DNA from: a virus
Reading direction: 5' to 3' (one strand)
IMG/VR virus record: IMGVR_UViG_3300031975_001134
Coordinates: 1 to 30,234 of that record
DNA: 30,234 bases
Shown: positions 16,191 to 24,309 of the stretch, one piece after another
How positions within the stretch are numbered: position 1 is the first letter of the stretch
Layout of the letters: each line of letters opens with the position of its first letter
The notes under the pieces: generated by a model
The model's database searches: none
What the model saw: only the letters and a program-made list of their open reading frames with translations
Told to the model about the DNA's origin: nothing
Translations under genes and position numbers: made by a program

Positions 16191-17131
16191 AGTGCTTTTA
16201 AAGTGTGTTTAATTAAATTTGCAGAATTAAAACTTAGTGCTGTATTAAAGCCGTTAAAGTTTTTTGTCTGTCCGTCTTTGCACGCAGCTTTCAAACAATC
16301 AACTGCGCTGTCAAGCTCAGGATAAGCCCACTCACCTAAGTAAAACTCATCGTCAACAGCATCAAGTTTGTAGTCAATCAAGTAAGAATTTTCGTCATTG
16401 CAAAAATCCATATTACCAGAATAACCAGTGGCTACAACTTTTTTACCCATAGCCATCATTTCAATCATGTGCAAACCAAAGCCTTCACTCTTATGAGGGC
16501 TAAACAGTATGTCACAATTATCATACAACGAAAGCAAATCATTACGTGTAAGTGAGTCAGTAATCCACTCGCAGTCTAAACTTTCAGCTTGTTTTTTGAA
16601 GTACTTTAATAAAGAGCTTTTTGAGTTTGATACCTTAAATTTAACTTTAAAGGCTATAGACTCACTAAGTTTATTTAATGCTTCAAGAGCAAAAAATGGG
16701 TTCTTTCTAGATACTCGACTATCGCAATTAAATGCAACTAGAATAACAGGAACGTCATCTGCTGCGTCGGGATTGTATTTATAATCATTTACACAGTGTG
16801 GAACCAACTTTACTGGTTTACCAAGCGTTTCAAAGATGGACTTACAATAATTACTAGCAGTCCATATCTCTGAGTAATACGTTGCATGTTCAGCAAAGTC
16901 AACCGCAAGCTCTGAACTTTCCCACATCCAGTAAGCAATGTTATTGCCGTCAAGAAACTTAGGAATATGTATTAAGCTGCGAGTAGAACGTGGCAAACCA
17001 TGAACGTAAAAGTCGTCGTAGTCTTCTGCACTAGATACATTACAAACAGTTTTAATTGCTGCAGCTGTTTGCTTGTAAGCTGTGGAGATTCCACAAACGC
17101 CATTAACACCATGCAAATTCAACCTTCTCAT
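16187..17131 (-). CDS. Glycosyltransferase, GT-B fold, group 1 (GT4-like)
   Basis: A 314-residue GT-B enzyme. The N-terminal half begins with a glycine-rich loop (GVNGVCGIST, 8-17) and contains WTASNYCKSIF and PHCVN (111-115) at the usual inter-domain position. The C-terminal half has SRKNPFFALEA (141-151) and the EX7E donor-site motif EGFGLHMIE (Glu216, Glu224), followed by GYSGNMDF. This is the pattern of nucleotide-sugar-dependent retaining transferases. It is coupled to the 60-aa gene upstream (TAATG) and to the sulfotransferase downstream (ATGA). Position between tail-like and internal virion genes suggests glycosylation of a virion protein, or of a host surface glycan, with later sulfation. 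Confidence 0.87.
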   Translation of the reverse strand: MRRLNLHGVNGVCGISTAYKQTAAAIKTVCNVSSAEDYDDFYVHGLPRSTRSLIHIPKFLDGNNIAYWMWESSELAVDFAEHATYYSEIWTASNYCKSIFETLGKPVKLVPHCVNDYKYNPDAADDVPVILVAFNCDSRVSRKNPFFALEALNKLSESIAFKVKFKVSNSKSSLLKYFKKQAESLDCEWITDSLTRNDLLSLYDNCDILFSPHKSEGFGLHMIEMMAMGKKVVATGYSGNMDFCNDENSYLIDYKLDAVDDEFYLGEWAYPELDSAVDCLKAACKDGQTKNFNGFNTALSFNSANLIKHTLKAL

Positions 17132-17313
17132 TATTGAGGTTTTACTACTTTATACTGTTCTAACAGTTGCTGTGTTTCTTGGTCAAAGCTTGACTCATCT
17201 TGAGTCATTTGCTGTTCTGCTTCGTTTAGACTGAGCCGTATGGCTCGTAAGTCAGTGTTCCGAACGCTTCCGTCAAGTCCGGAAGTGTTATATAAATCTT
17301 CGTCCGTCTCCAT
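17131..17313 (-). CDS. Small acidic hypothetical protein (60 aa)
   Basis: Acidic, Gln/Glu-rich, likely helical product with no recognised domain. The gene starts inside the 3' end of the 456-aa gene (88-bp overlap in a different frame), and its stop shares a base with the glycosyltransferase ATG (TAATG). That coupling is the main reason to accept it. It might be a chaperone, a linker in the virion, or just a translational relay into the modification genes. Confidence 0.5.
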   Translation of the reverse strand: METDEDLYNTSGLDGSVRNTDLRAIRLSLNEAEQQMTQDESSFDQETQQLLEQYKVVKPQ

Positions 17314-18596
17314 AAATCATACTTCCATCTAACTGTATCATCTGCAATTAATTTTTCTTCACCCATTATATCAAGATATTCTGTTGCAGTAGGAGAACTA
17401 CCTCTCCAAGAATATGTGGTTATAGGCAATTCGCTAACATCGTAACCGCCAAAACCTCCTGATCCTATGGTGATTAAATTCAACTTTCTTAAAACAATTT
17501 CACCATCGTCACAAATAATATTAGGAACATCAATTCTAAAATCTCCATCAATATAAGATAAGTCTACAGTCTTAAATTGAAAGATTTCATCTGGTCCTTG
17601 TGCTGTTTCATGATAAGTAACTTCAAATCGTGCAGGCACTTTTAACTGTTGATCGCCTGATTTATTAGGCGAAACAGTGTTTAGATCAGAAACAACTTTA
17701 AAAGGAACAAGAGGGTCTAAATAAGCATTAAAGTAAAAATCAACATTATGATACTCATAAAATGTTTCAGTTAAAATAGAGCTATCAATCGTTTTTCTGA
17801 TTCTTGTCCAAACGTTATCACTTGATTGAACAACACTTTCAGTGCGTCGAGCGATAGACATATCTGCTGTTGTAGCAGGTTCTGCCAAAAAGATTGCTCG
17901 TTCTACAGTAACCCTTCTTCCAGTAATAGGCTCTTCTTCAAAGCTTGTAAATGTTCCGATAGGTTCAGAGTCACTAACATAGTTTTCAGCTCTAACAACT
18001 GTGCGAAGCATCTTAGCATCGTCTAGTTGCTGATCAACAACCTCAATAATATTACTTCCAGTTTCGACAGGAGTTCCAACGGCAATAACTTGTGCTGTTG
18101 AATTAGAAGTCCCACCAAACAAGTTGTCGTCTGTATGCTTTGTTAAGGTTCTTGGTCGCCAACTATCAACACGATTAACAACACTAACAGCGTTAGTCTC
18201 ATTAACTTGATTAAGTTTTTCACTAAGTAATGTCAAATCTTGATTACTTAGTTCATCTTGTGTTGTTGAACTTGTAAGATCGACATAAGACTCTGTAGTT
18301 GTGACAGTTTCACCACCTAGACGGTCAAGCCCTTTTAGCTCTGCGTGAGAAAGCGTTCCAGTATCTGAGGGATCAAATTTTGTAACCTGTTCTCTTGATT
18401 TGTTAATATTACCACCATTGACAACGCGTTTTTCTAACTCACCAAAAACAGGTGTATCAGGTTGATGCCCGTGTGCTACTTCTTGGTCAGTAGTAACTAA
18501 AGTCTTGCCTGTGGTCTCTGCACTTTTAACTCTTTGTGCTTCAATCTTTGGTCCTTTAATAGAACCAACAGGGTTATTTATATCAGTTTCAGCCAT
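17226..18596 (-). CDS. Putative tail/virion structural protein (456 aa)
   Basis: Unrecognised. The N-terminal ~120 residues are polar and Thr/Ser/Gly-rich. The rest is rich in beta-strand-prone segments (FEVTYHETAQGPDEIFQFKTVDLSY, shown here as adjoining pieces FEVTYHETAQ and FQFKTVDLSY) with many acidic residues and few helices, typical of a phage tail or fibre-like component. It directly follows the adaptor gene with a TAATG junction, the position of a tail nozzle, stopper or appendage gene in podoviruses. It may be the scaffold or acceptor for the downstream glycosyltransferase and sulfotransferase, but that is only inference. No enzymatic motif was seen. Confidence 0.65.
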   Translation of the reverse strand: MAETDINNPVGSIKGPKIEAQRVKSAETTGKTLVTTDQEVAHGHQPDTPVFGELEKRVVNGGNINKSREQVTKFDPSDTGTLSHAELKGLDRLGGETVTTTESYVDLTSSTTQDELSNQDLTLLSEKLNQVNETNAVSVVNRVDSWRPRTLTKHTDDNLFGGTSNSTAQVIAVGTPVETGSNIIEVVDQQLDDAKMLRTVVRAENYVSDSEPIGTFTSFEEEPITGRRVTVERAIFLAEPATTADMSIARRTESVVQSSDNVWTRIRKTIDSSILTETFYEYHNVDFYFNAYLDPLVPFKVVSDLNTVSPNKSGDQQLKVPARFEVTYHETAQGPDEIFQFKTVDLSYIDGDFRIDVPNIICDDGEIVLRKLNLITIGSGGFGGYDVSELPITTYSWRGSSPTATEYLDIMGEEKLIADDTVRWKYDLWRRTKIYITLPDLTEAFGTLTYEPYGSV

Positions 18597-19333
18597 TACC
18601 TTTTATATGGTGCTCTACCTGCTTCAATCAAGTAATTATCTTCTTCTACAAGACTTGCAAGTGCGTCATCTCTAGCCCGTTCTGGCACATCAACATTGCC
18701 TTCTTGTCTATTTACAAATTGTTTGACTAACAAGTTTGCTTCAACAATGCCACCATAAATCAGAAAATCAGATCCTTGATCTGTGAAGAAATCTTCATCT
18801 GAATCATTAGCATAATCGTCAAATCGTCTGTATCCATCTACAACAAAAGTTGTAGTTTCACTAGGTGTAGGCACAAAGGTTACAGTCTCGCCTTGTATAT
18901 AAGCGTTATAACTTGTTCCTCTAAAAGGAGCAACTAAGCTTTCTCTGTAAATTGCACCATCGTTAAGATACCTAAAAGCACTACTAATGCCTTGCGCAGT
19001 GTTTCTTTCACTTGCTGCAATAGCACCGTGGCGCATACTGTGTTGCCTAACAACCAGCAAGTCTTCACCATATTGCAGGTAAAAACTTTCTGGCTGCTTC
19101 AGCGTAACACTGGAATCGTCACTGATTAAACTAAGGTTTCTCCAGTTACCGACTCCATCCGTAAGAGTGCCATAAGCTCGAACCTCTTCACAATTCCAGT
19201 CATGCATTCTTGTAGCAAACCTACGTGCATTATTGCACGCGATTAACAACAAGTCAACACCACCTGTAATAAGTTGACTTTGATCAACTTGCAGATAAGC
19301 AGCAATCGTAGTTTTAATTTGTCCGATGTTCAT
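18596..19333 (-). CDS. Head-tail adaptor protein (SU10/P22 gp4-like)
   Basis: A 245-residue protein with the features of podovirus adaptor proteins. It opens with a helical start (IGQIKTTIAAYLQV), a helix with NNARRFATRMHDW, and a central beta region (ETVTFVPTPSETTTFVVDGYRR). The end reads DDYANDSDEDFFTDQGSDFLIYGGIVEANLL, split here as DDYANDSDEDFFTDQGS and DFLIYGGIVEANLL, the acidic loop plus long helix typical of the family. Such proteins form a ring under the portal that joins the tail. It lies between capsid and tail-like genes, as expected, and its stop overlaps the next start (TAATG). Confidence 0.75.
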   Translation of the reverse strand: MNIGQIKTTIAAYLQVDQSQLITGGVDLLLIACNNARRFATRMHDWNCEEVRAYGTLTDGVGNWRNLSLISDDSSVTLKQPESFYLQYGEDLLVVRQHSMRHGAIAASERNTAQGISSAFRYLNDGAIYRESLVAPFRGTSYNAYIQGETVTFVPTPSETTTFVVDGYRRFDDYANDSDEDFFTDQGSDFLIYGGIVEANLLVKQFVNRQEGNVDVPERARDDALASLVEEDNYLIEAGRAPYKR

Positions 19334-19353
19334 AGCTTATAGCACTAAACGGT

Positions 19354-19366
19354 TTCAATGGTTGAA
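19354..19366 (-). repeat. Dispersed 13-bp near-palindrome, copy C (TTCAACCATTGAA on the minus strand)
   Basis: Lies in the 33-bp gap between the 61-aa gene (stop at 19367) and the adaptor gene (start at 19333), so 21-33 bases before that ATG. Identical to the other copies except at the central base. Confidence 0.55.
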
Positions 19367-19552
19367 TTACTTGGCGTGACCGCGCAAACCAAGCTTTCCA
19401 AATGCCCCATGTTTTACTGTGTGGCGTTTGGTTGTATTTGTTCCAGTAGCAAAACGCTCGCGCGCTTCGGTGCTAAGCATAGCTGTATCTTTTACATCTA
19501 CTGCTGAACTTGCGGTTACTTCATCGTTTACTCCGACTCGATGTCTTTTCAT
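19367..19552 (-). CDS. Small basic hypothetical protein (61 aa)
   Basis: Short, basic, polar product (starts MKRHRVGVND, ends GKLGLRGHAK) with many Thr, Ala and Arg and no hydrophobic segment. It is one of the few genes in the window with a recognisable Shine-Dalgarno: AAAGGA about 8 bases before the ATG. It lies between the decoration-like protein and the adaptor, so it could be a minor head component. No family recognised. Confidence 0.6.
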   Translation of the reverse strand: MKRHRVGVNDEVTASSAVDVKDTAMLSTEARERFATGTNTTKRHTVKHGAFGKLGLRGHAK

Positions 19553-19573
19553 TTATAATGTCCTTTATTTGGG

Positions 19574-19888
19574 TTAATGTGCACGGCCGTTGACCACGCC
19601 ACGGAAAGTTCCTGTAAAAGTTCCAGGCGCATTATGCGTCCCGTCTTGTAGCAGGAGGATTGATTTGTCAAAAGACGCAACACCAAGCACAATAGTGCTA
19701 TTGTCATCTTCTGTAAGTGTGCTACTGCCTTCGAAACTCTTAAATCCGAGGGCAGAAGCAGGAATTGTATCTGTTTCGTCACCTTGACCAGCAAGCTCAA
19801 TAGTCACATCACGAGACATAACAAGTTTGTCTTGCGTAGTGTAATATGATTTGTGAAAGGTAACGTCGCTTTTTTCTAAATCTGCCAT
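19574..19888 (-). CDS. Putative capsid decoration / head-associated protein (104 aa)
   Basis: A 104-residue, beta-rich protein (strands such as VTIELAGQ, STIVLGVASF, SILLLQDG, GTFTGTFRGVV) immediately downstream of the major capsid gene, the usual place for a head decoration or stabilisation protein. There is no Shine-Dalgarno: the sequence before the ATG is pyrimidine-rich and forms the 3' arm of a hairpin. Function is inferred from context. Confidence 0.65.
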   Translation of the reverse strand: MADLEKSDVTFHKSYYTTQDKLVMSRDVTIELAGQGDETDTIPASALGFKSFEGSSTLTEDDNSTIVLGVASFDKSILLLQDGTHNAPGTFTGTFRGVVNGRAH

Positions 19889-19925
19889 AGTAATAAGAGG
19901 GAGGAGGGATTAACCTCACTCCCTC
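19889..19925 (-). terminator. Terminator-like hairpin between capsid and decoration genes
   Basis: On the minus strand, GAGGGAG (19925-19919) pairs with CTCCCTC (19903-19897) over a 14-base loop, followed by a T-rich CTTATTACT up to the next start. Placed 9 bp after the capsid stop, it could partly terminate or stabilise the capsid mRNA. The T-run is interrupted, so termination would be incomplete. Confidence 0.5.
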
Positions 19926-19933
19926 ATTAAGGG

Positions 19934-21340
19934 TTAGAGAGTGATTGATCCAAGGCGATCCAAGAACATGTGGTTCTCTGGATAGTGCAACTCAAGACCT
20001 GCTTCAGTAAGCCACTCATCCTTACGACCATCATAGTCGCGAGGCTGACGATTCTTAAGCAATGTCGTATCTGAATCTTGGAACGGTGTATATTTAAGCT
20101 CTCCCATATCAAGAATAAACGCAGACGAGTTGTGAACGTCGGTTTGTGCAAGAAGTGGGTGTGATTTGAAGTGAAGCACACCATGAGCAGTTTCCCAAGA
20201 TGTAACTTTCATACCAAAGGTATCTTCTTTAGAGTGAAGGTCAATGGTTTTAAGTGATGCATTTTTAGCATACTTGTTAAACTCAGACAAGAAACGCTGA
20301 CCGCAAAGAGCAATCTTTTCATAAGATTCATCGTTCGTATAACGGAACGCGTTCTGAATGATACGATCTTCAAACTCTTCACCAGTAATGTCAGCATTTG
20401 CAAAATCAAGAATACGCTTGTCATCCGAAGAATCCCATGCGTCGCCTGAAATATCAGAGCCATTAGGACGGTAATCAAATTGACCACCATTAGAGGTATT
20501 ACCCTTTTCGTATTGCTCAAGGAACCAACGAATGCCACCAAGAGTTCGACGAACCGTAGTGTCACCATCATCGGTAGTTGCAGCATAAGAAGAACGACGA
20601 CCAAAAAGGAAGGCGTATTCAAGCAGCTTCATGTGCTTCAAGGAATTGATCTTAGCTGTGGACTTGTAAGTGCCAGAGCTATCAAACTTGAGGCCCATCT
20701 TCAACGCATTACGCGTGAAGTTGAACGAATGACGAAAGATCTGGGTGTAGTTATACACTTCGATCGGCAATGTGCGGAAACCCGTCTTAGAGCGATCACC
20801 CTCAGCAGCTGCTGAAGATACAATGATCACATCCATAGCGTTAGCAGCGGTGGTGTTAAGCACGTTTGCTACCGTCTCAATCAAGAGAACGTCGACTGAG
20901 TTTTCCGTGGGGTAGACAGCAGTAATAACGCCTTGGAAAGTCTTCTCGGAAGAAGATGTTCCAGGAATGTTACGAAACTCAAGAACATCACGTTCTTGAA
21001 TTAGGGAAACATCGTTAAGAAACACGCGAAAAGCTGCGTTTCCTGCGAGTCCCCAGCCTGCTGCTGTCAAGTCAGTTCCAGCTGCGCCATTAGAACCGGA
21101 AGTATCGGTAAATGGTCCAGCGGAATTAGCTTGAGCTGTTTTAGCTTGGAAAGTTGGAAAACGTTCTTCGTTCCAACCCCAAGAGGGTTTATCTGTTTCA
21201 CCGTCGCCATCATCCATCATGGACAGCAAACCCATAAGAGGTGCCGCGCCGTTAGGATACTGGTAAAACACCTTACGTCGGATATCAAGAGACTGAACGC
21301 CTGTCAAATCCGAAGATGACTGTAAGCCTAGTATTGACAT
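19934..21340 (-). CDS. Major capsid protein
   Basis: A 468-residue protein in the expected position between scaffold and head-completion genes. It begins SILGLQSSSDLTGVQSLDIRRKVFYQYPNGAAPLMGLLS, quoted here as SILGLQSSSDL and RRKVFYQYPNGAAPL. It contains TQIFRHSFNFTRNA and YAFLFGRRS, then a long central region and a C-terminal YPENHMFLDRLGSI. These pieces (a Y-N-Y-T-Q-I-F..F..T segment, the LFG+ turn) fit the P22/SU10-like HK97-fold capsid proteins of podoviruses that infect aquatic bacteria. The upstream 37-bp gap is A/T-rich without a Shine-Dalgarno. Sequence identity to a specific family cannot be proved by eye. Confidence 0.8.
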   Translation of the reverse strand: MSILGLQSSSDLTGVQSLDIRRKVFYQYPNGAAPLMGLLSMMDDGDGETDKPSWGWNEERFPTFQAKTAQANSAGPFTDTSGSNGAAGTDLTAAGWGLAGNAAFRVFLNDVSLIQERDVLEFRNIPGTSSSEKTFQGVITAVYPTENSVDVLLIETVANVLNTTAANAMDVIIVSSAAAEGDRSKTGFRTLPIEVYNYTQIFRHSFNFTRNALKMGLKFDSSGTYKSTAKINSLKHMKLLEYAFLFGRRSSYAATTDDGDTTVRRTLGGIRWFLEQYEKGNTSNGGQFDYRPNGSDISGDAWDSSDDKRILDFANADITGEEFEDRIIQNAFRYTNDESYEKIALCGQRFLSEFNKYAKNASLKTIDLHSKEDTFGMKVTSWETAHGVLHFKSHPLLAQTDVHNSSAFILDMGELKYTPFQDSDTTLLKNRQPRDYDGRKDEWLTEAGLELHYPENHMFLDRLGSITL

Positions 21341-21377
21341 ATTGTATTATTATTTTGTTTTTTGGTTAAAGGGCAGC

Positions 21378-22208
21378 TCAGGAGAAAATGTCCAATCCAG
21401 TAGGAACTTTCGATCTACCACCTTGGGCACCTTGCTGTCCTCCTCCAGCTCCGCCACCAAGCGAAGCCATTGAAGGCATGCTGCCCTGCTGTCCATTGTT
21501 GTTGTTGTTTTGAGCACCGGATTGCAAACTGAACTGTGGGTTAACAGAACGAATTAGCGATTCGGTTTGGCCAGCAACGATCTGAGCTGCTTCAGCACCA
21601 CTGTTTGCGGTATAACCACTTTGACGTAGTTGCTCAAGCACCTTTCTCATTGTTTGCTCGTGGCCTTTTAGTGCAGGATACATACTTGTTACACCAGAGT
21701 AAAATTCATTATCTCTAGCTTCACGAGCCATATCTAGCGCGGGCGAAATTTGTGTATTAAGTTTAGAATACATATGCTGAAGCGCATAGTTTCCAACTGC
21801 TGTGGAGTTTTTAATAATTGAGTCCGCAAAGTTTTGCAGAGCTTTAATTTGGCTATCAGAAACTTCTGAACCAAAAATTGACTCAGCAAGCTCAGAATCA
21901 ACGCGAACAGTATGCAGCATCTCATCAATTTGCTCTTGCGTTATTTGCGGAGTTTCAGGTTGCTGAGTAGCTTGTTGCTGCTGCTGCATATACTGCATCA
22001 TCTCTGACATAGGCACCATTGTCTCTTGTGGAGCCTCTTCAGTTTCAGACACTTCTTCATAATCTGCCTCTTCTTCTTCTGCTTCAACTGGCATACCACT
22101 TTCGTAGTCTACAGTCTCATCAAAAGATTCGAGATCACCGTGTCCAGTGCTGTAATCTCCAGCTTCTTCGTATTCATTGAACACGCCATTTATTGGTAGT
22201 TTATACAT
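21378..22208 (-). CDS. Capsid scaffolding protein
   Basis: A 276-residue protein with scaffold character. The N-terminus is very acidic (VEAEEEEADYEEVSETEE), followed by a Gln-rich MQYMQQQQQATQQ stretch, helical mid-section with DMAREARDNEFYSGV and LKGHEQTMRKVLEQLR, and a Gly/Gln-rich flexible tail ending KVPTGLDIFS. It sits directly before the major capsid gene, the standard order. Scaffolds guide procapsid assembly and then leave or are degraded. The start overlaps the stop of the 94-aa gene by 8 bases. Confident on context and composition. Confidence 0.8.
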   Translation of the reverse strand: MYKLPINGVFNEYEEAGDYSTGHGDLESFDETVDYESGMPVEAEEEEADYEEVSETEEAPQETMVPMSEMMQYMQQQQQATQQPETPQITQEQIDEMLHTVRVDSELAESIFGSEVSDSQIKALQNFADSIIKNSTAVGNYALQHMYSKLNTQISPALDMAREARDNEFYSGVTSMYPALKGHEQTMRKVLEQLRQSGYTANSGAEAAQIVAGQTESLIRSVNPQFSLQSGAQNNNNNGQQGSMPSMASLGGGAGGGQQGAQGGRSKVPTGLDIFS

Positions 22209-22485
22209 TATTCTTTTCGGTTTGGGCTAGTTGTGCTAGTTCGTTTTGTTTGGTTTCGAACCAGTATTTATCTATTCTGACTTGGGAAAGTGATCCAGCA
22301 GCTTGCTCTCTAACAATTAAAGCAGCAATGCCATCAGGTTGAGCACTTGTTACCATGTCAATTAACATATCTTCAGCTTGTTGGCATTCCTCTTGGAACA
22401 GCTTGTAAAGTAGGCTGTCCTTGAAGTTGTCCAACTCCTGCCGAACTTGGGAGAGTTTGACCTGGTCCCATTGGATTTTGTCCAT
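22201..22485 (-). CDS. Small helical protein overlapping the portal 3' end (94 aa)
   Basis: A 94-residue, predicted fully helical protein (QVRQELDNFKDSLLYKLF, EECQQAEDMLIDMV, IDKYWFETKQNELAQL) with no recognised domain. The first 113 bp overlap the portal gene in another frame, where the portal encodes a low-complexity Pro/Gln/Gly tail. The downstream end couples with the scaffold start. Good amphipathic spacing and the coupling argue that it is real. Likely a small head-assembly factor of the kind seen between portal and scaffold genes in related phages. Confidence 0.65.
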   Translation of the reverse strand: MDKIQWDQVKLSQVRQELDNFKDSLLYKLFQEECQQAEDMLIDMVTSAQPDGIAALIVREQAAGSLSQVRIDKYWFETKQNELAQLAQTEKNNV

Positions 22486-24286
22486 TTAAGATTTGAGGTT
22501 GAGGTTGGTTTTGAAAACGATCTACATTTTCGATCCCGCGCAACCTTAAAATCTCTTTTATAAGTGCGCCAAGATCGACATTGAGCATTGCCATTACTTC
22601 TGGCGTTCCCATCATAGCAGAAACAAGTTCTTGCAGCGATTGTGCAATAAAACCTTTTTCGCTTTGAAGTGTAGCATCGTGAACAAAATGATCTTTTAAG
22701 CCAATGAGTTGGCTTGGGTCTGTTGGTTTGAAAGCTTGAAACCTTTCTTCAGTATTTTCACCAATAATCTTTTGCCAACCTGGATAAGTAATACCTTGTC
22801 TGTGATTCGACAACAGCTTTTGTCCGAGCGGTGTAAAGGCGCAGTCCCACAAAATCTTAGCTGTAACTTTCATACGTGCAGCGGAACCGGAGTTAACGGC
22901 GCGAGCTTCAGTAGCAGACCTACGGCCACCATGAAACTGACCCATCGCGTTCTCGTTAACCCCAGTCACCACTTGCATGACTTTCATAAGAACTTCAGCG
23001 TCATTAAAATTGCCAGCAGTATAATCATTAAACTGCAACTGTTTAGCAAAACGATCAACGCCCATCTTAGGAGCACCTTTCTTAGTAAGAATCCAAGGTG
23101 ATCGGCTTTCAAGACTTGCCATATCAATCATACCTGGATCAACAATCATGTTGTTTTCCAAACCTTTCTTATTTGCCATAAGCCTAGCGTTAATAAGAAA
23201 GCTAATAACCTCTTGAATAGGATCAATAGAATCTGCAAGCGATTGTCCAATATGCTGGTGCATATCAGGCGAAATAAGTCCAACGTCGTAAGTATACTCA
23301 TCGTGCATATAGCCAATAGGCTCAGCACGTATTATTCTATCGTCGTTAGCAACTTGGACAACGTATTTAACAAGTCTGTCAGTATCGCTGAAACCGTAAG
23401 ACTTTGGATTGATCTCTAATTGACATTCAGTAACACATACAACTTGATCTTCTTTTGTTTTAACTCTAGATTCACTAATTGTATAATTATGAAAAGCTGA
23501 CAACCTAGTGTAATTACGGTGCCTTTCATAATCTTGTTTAGTCATAGGCTCAATAAACTCAACTCCTGCTACCCTTCCTGCAGCTTCGTGTTTTTTAAGA
23601 TAATTAATGTGCCACTCTGTTTCATCAGCTACAAAAGAGCCTTTGTGCCATTCACTCAGAGGAAATCTTGTATCAGGAAAAAAGTTATATGGCGAGATGT
23701 TAGTGAACTTATTGCCTTGGAACTTCAAGTATTCTTGTTCAGTTTCAACACTTTCGTTAGATACTTCAATATCACCTAACTGTGCGACTGCACCTGGAAT
23801 TGTAGCAGGAGCAAACTGATTTTCTGTTTCATACCAGCTTTTAAAGATTCCAATCGAGAAGCGACCGACATTAGTTAAAAACTGATAAACCTGCTGGCTA
23901 CCGTAGTTAGACCGCATATCTGCTTCTAACAGCTTTTCACCGTCGCTTGACTTATCACCTTTGTCTTCACTGCCAGTTCCAATTAACTCAAAGAACCTTT
24001 TGTTTTGGTAGAACAACAAAAAGATAAAGGCCACAAATGTTTGAATCTGTGCAAACGACATAGGAACGACCATTTTTTCAGGCTCATTATGATCGCTGGC
24101 GTCAATATCTTCTTCATCTGGAGCACGCAAGCCACAATACACATCGTTGTTTTTATCCCAACGTTCGTAATTTTTTGACATTTCTGATCTGGACTCTTTG
24201 ACCAGTTGAACAACTTTGTTCTTTAGTCTGACCAGATCATCATCTTGCTCTTCAGCAGCTAGTCTTTTCTTTAATTCTTCTTCCAT
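22373..24286 (-). CDS. Portal protein
   Basis: A 637-residue portal of podovirus type, forming the dodecameric DNA channel at the head vertex. Recognisable stretches include an N-terminal helix with RSEMSKNYERWDKNNDVYCG, the membrane-like or wing segment SFAQIQTFVAFIFLLFYQN, the stem/clip-region piece SLADSIDPIQEVISFLINAR, and NAMGQFHGGRRSATEARAVN, a strongly conserved portal pattern (G..GG+.SATEA). The C-terminal ~60 residues are Gln/Pro/Gly-rich and overlap the 94-aa gene. It follows the terminase directly, as usual. Confidence 0.9.
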   Translation of the reverse strand: MEEELKKRLAAEEQDDDLVRLKNKVVQLVKESRSEMSKNYERWDKNNDVYCGLRAPDEEDIDASDHNEPEKMVVPMSFAQIQTFVAFIFLLFYQNKRFFELIGTGSEDKGDKSSDGEKLLEADMRSNYGSQQVYQFLTNVGRFSIGIFKSWYETENQFAPATIPGAVAQLGDIEVSNESVETEQEYLKFQGNKFTNISPYNFFPDTRFPLSEWHKGSFVADETEWHINYLKKHEAAGRVAGVEFIEPMTKQDYERHRNYTRLSAFHNYTISESRVKTKEDQVVCVTECQLEINPKSYGFSDTDRLVKYVVQVANDDRIIRAEPIGYMHDEYTYDVGLISPDMHQHIGQSLADSIDPIQEVISFLINARLMANKKGLENNMIVDPGMIDMASLESRSPWILTKKGAPKMGVDRFAKQLQFNDYTAGNFNDAEVLMKVMQVVTGVNENAMGQFHGGRRSATEARAVNSGSAARMKVTAKILWDCAFTPLGQKLLSNHRQGITYPGWQKIIGENTEERFQAFKPTDPSQLIGLKDHFVHDATLQSEKGFIAQSLQELVSAMMGTPEVMAMLNVDLGALIKEILRLRGIENVDRFQNQPQPQILNGQNPMGPGQTLPSSAGVGQLQGQPTLQAVPRGMPTS

Positions 24287-24292
24287 GACGCT

Positions 24293-24305
24293 TTCAACGA
24301 TTGAA
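24293..24305 (+). repeat. Dispersed 13-bp near-palindrome, copy B (TTCAACGATTGAA)
   Basis: Occupies the gap between the terminase stop (24310) and the portal start (24286), only 7 bases before the portal ATG where a ribosome-binding site would normally lie. Identical to the copy at 5998. A protein bound here could act on transcription, or the sequence could matter in the mRNA. Confidence 0.55.
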
Positions 24306-24309
24306 GATG

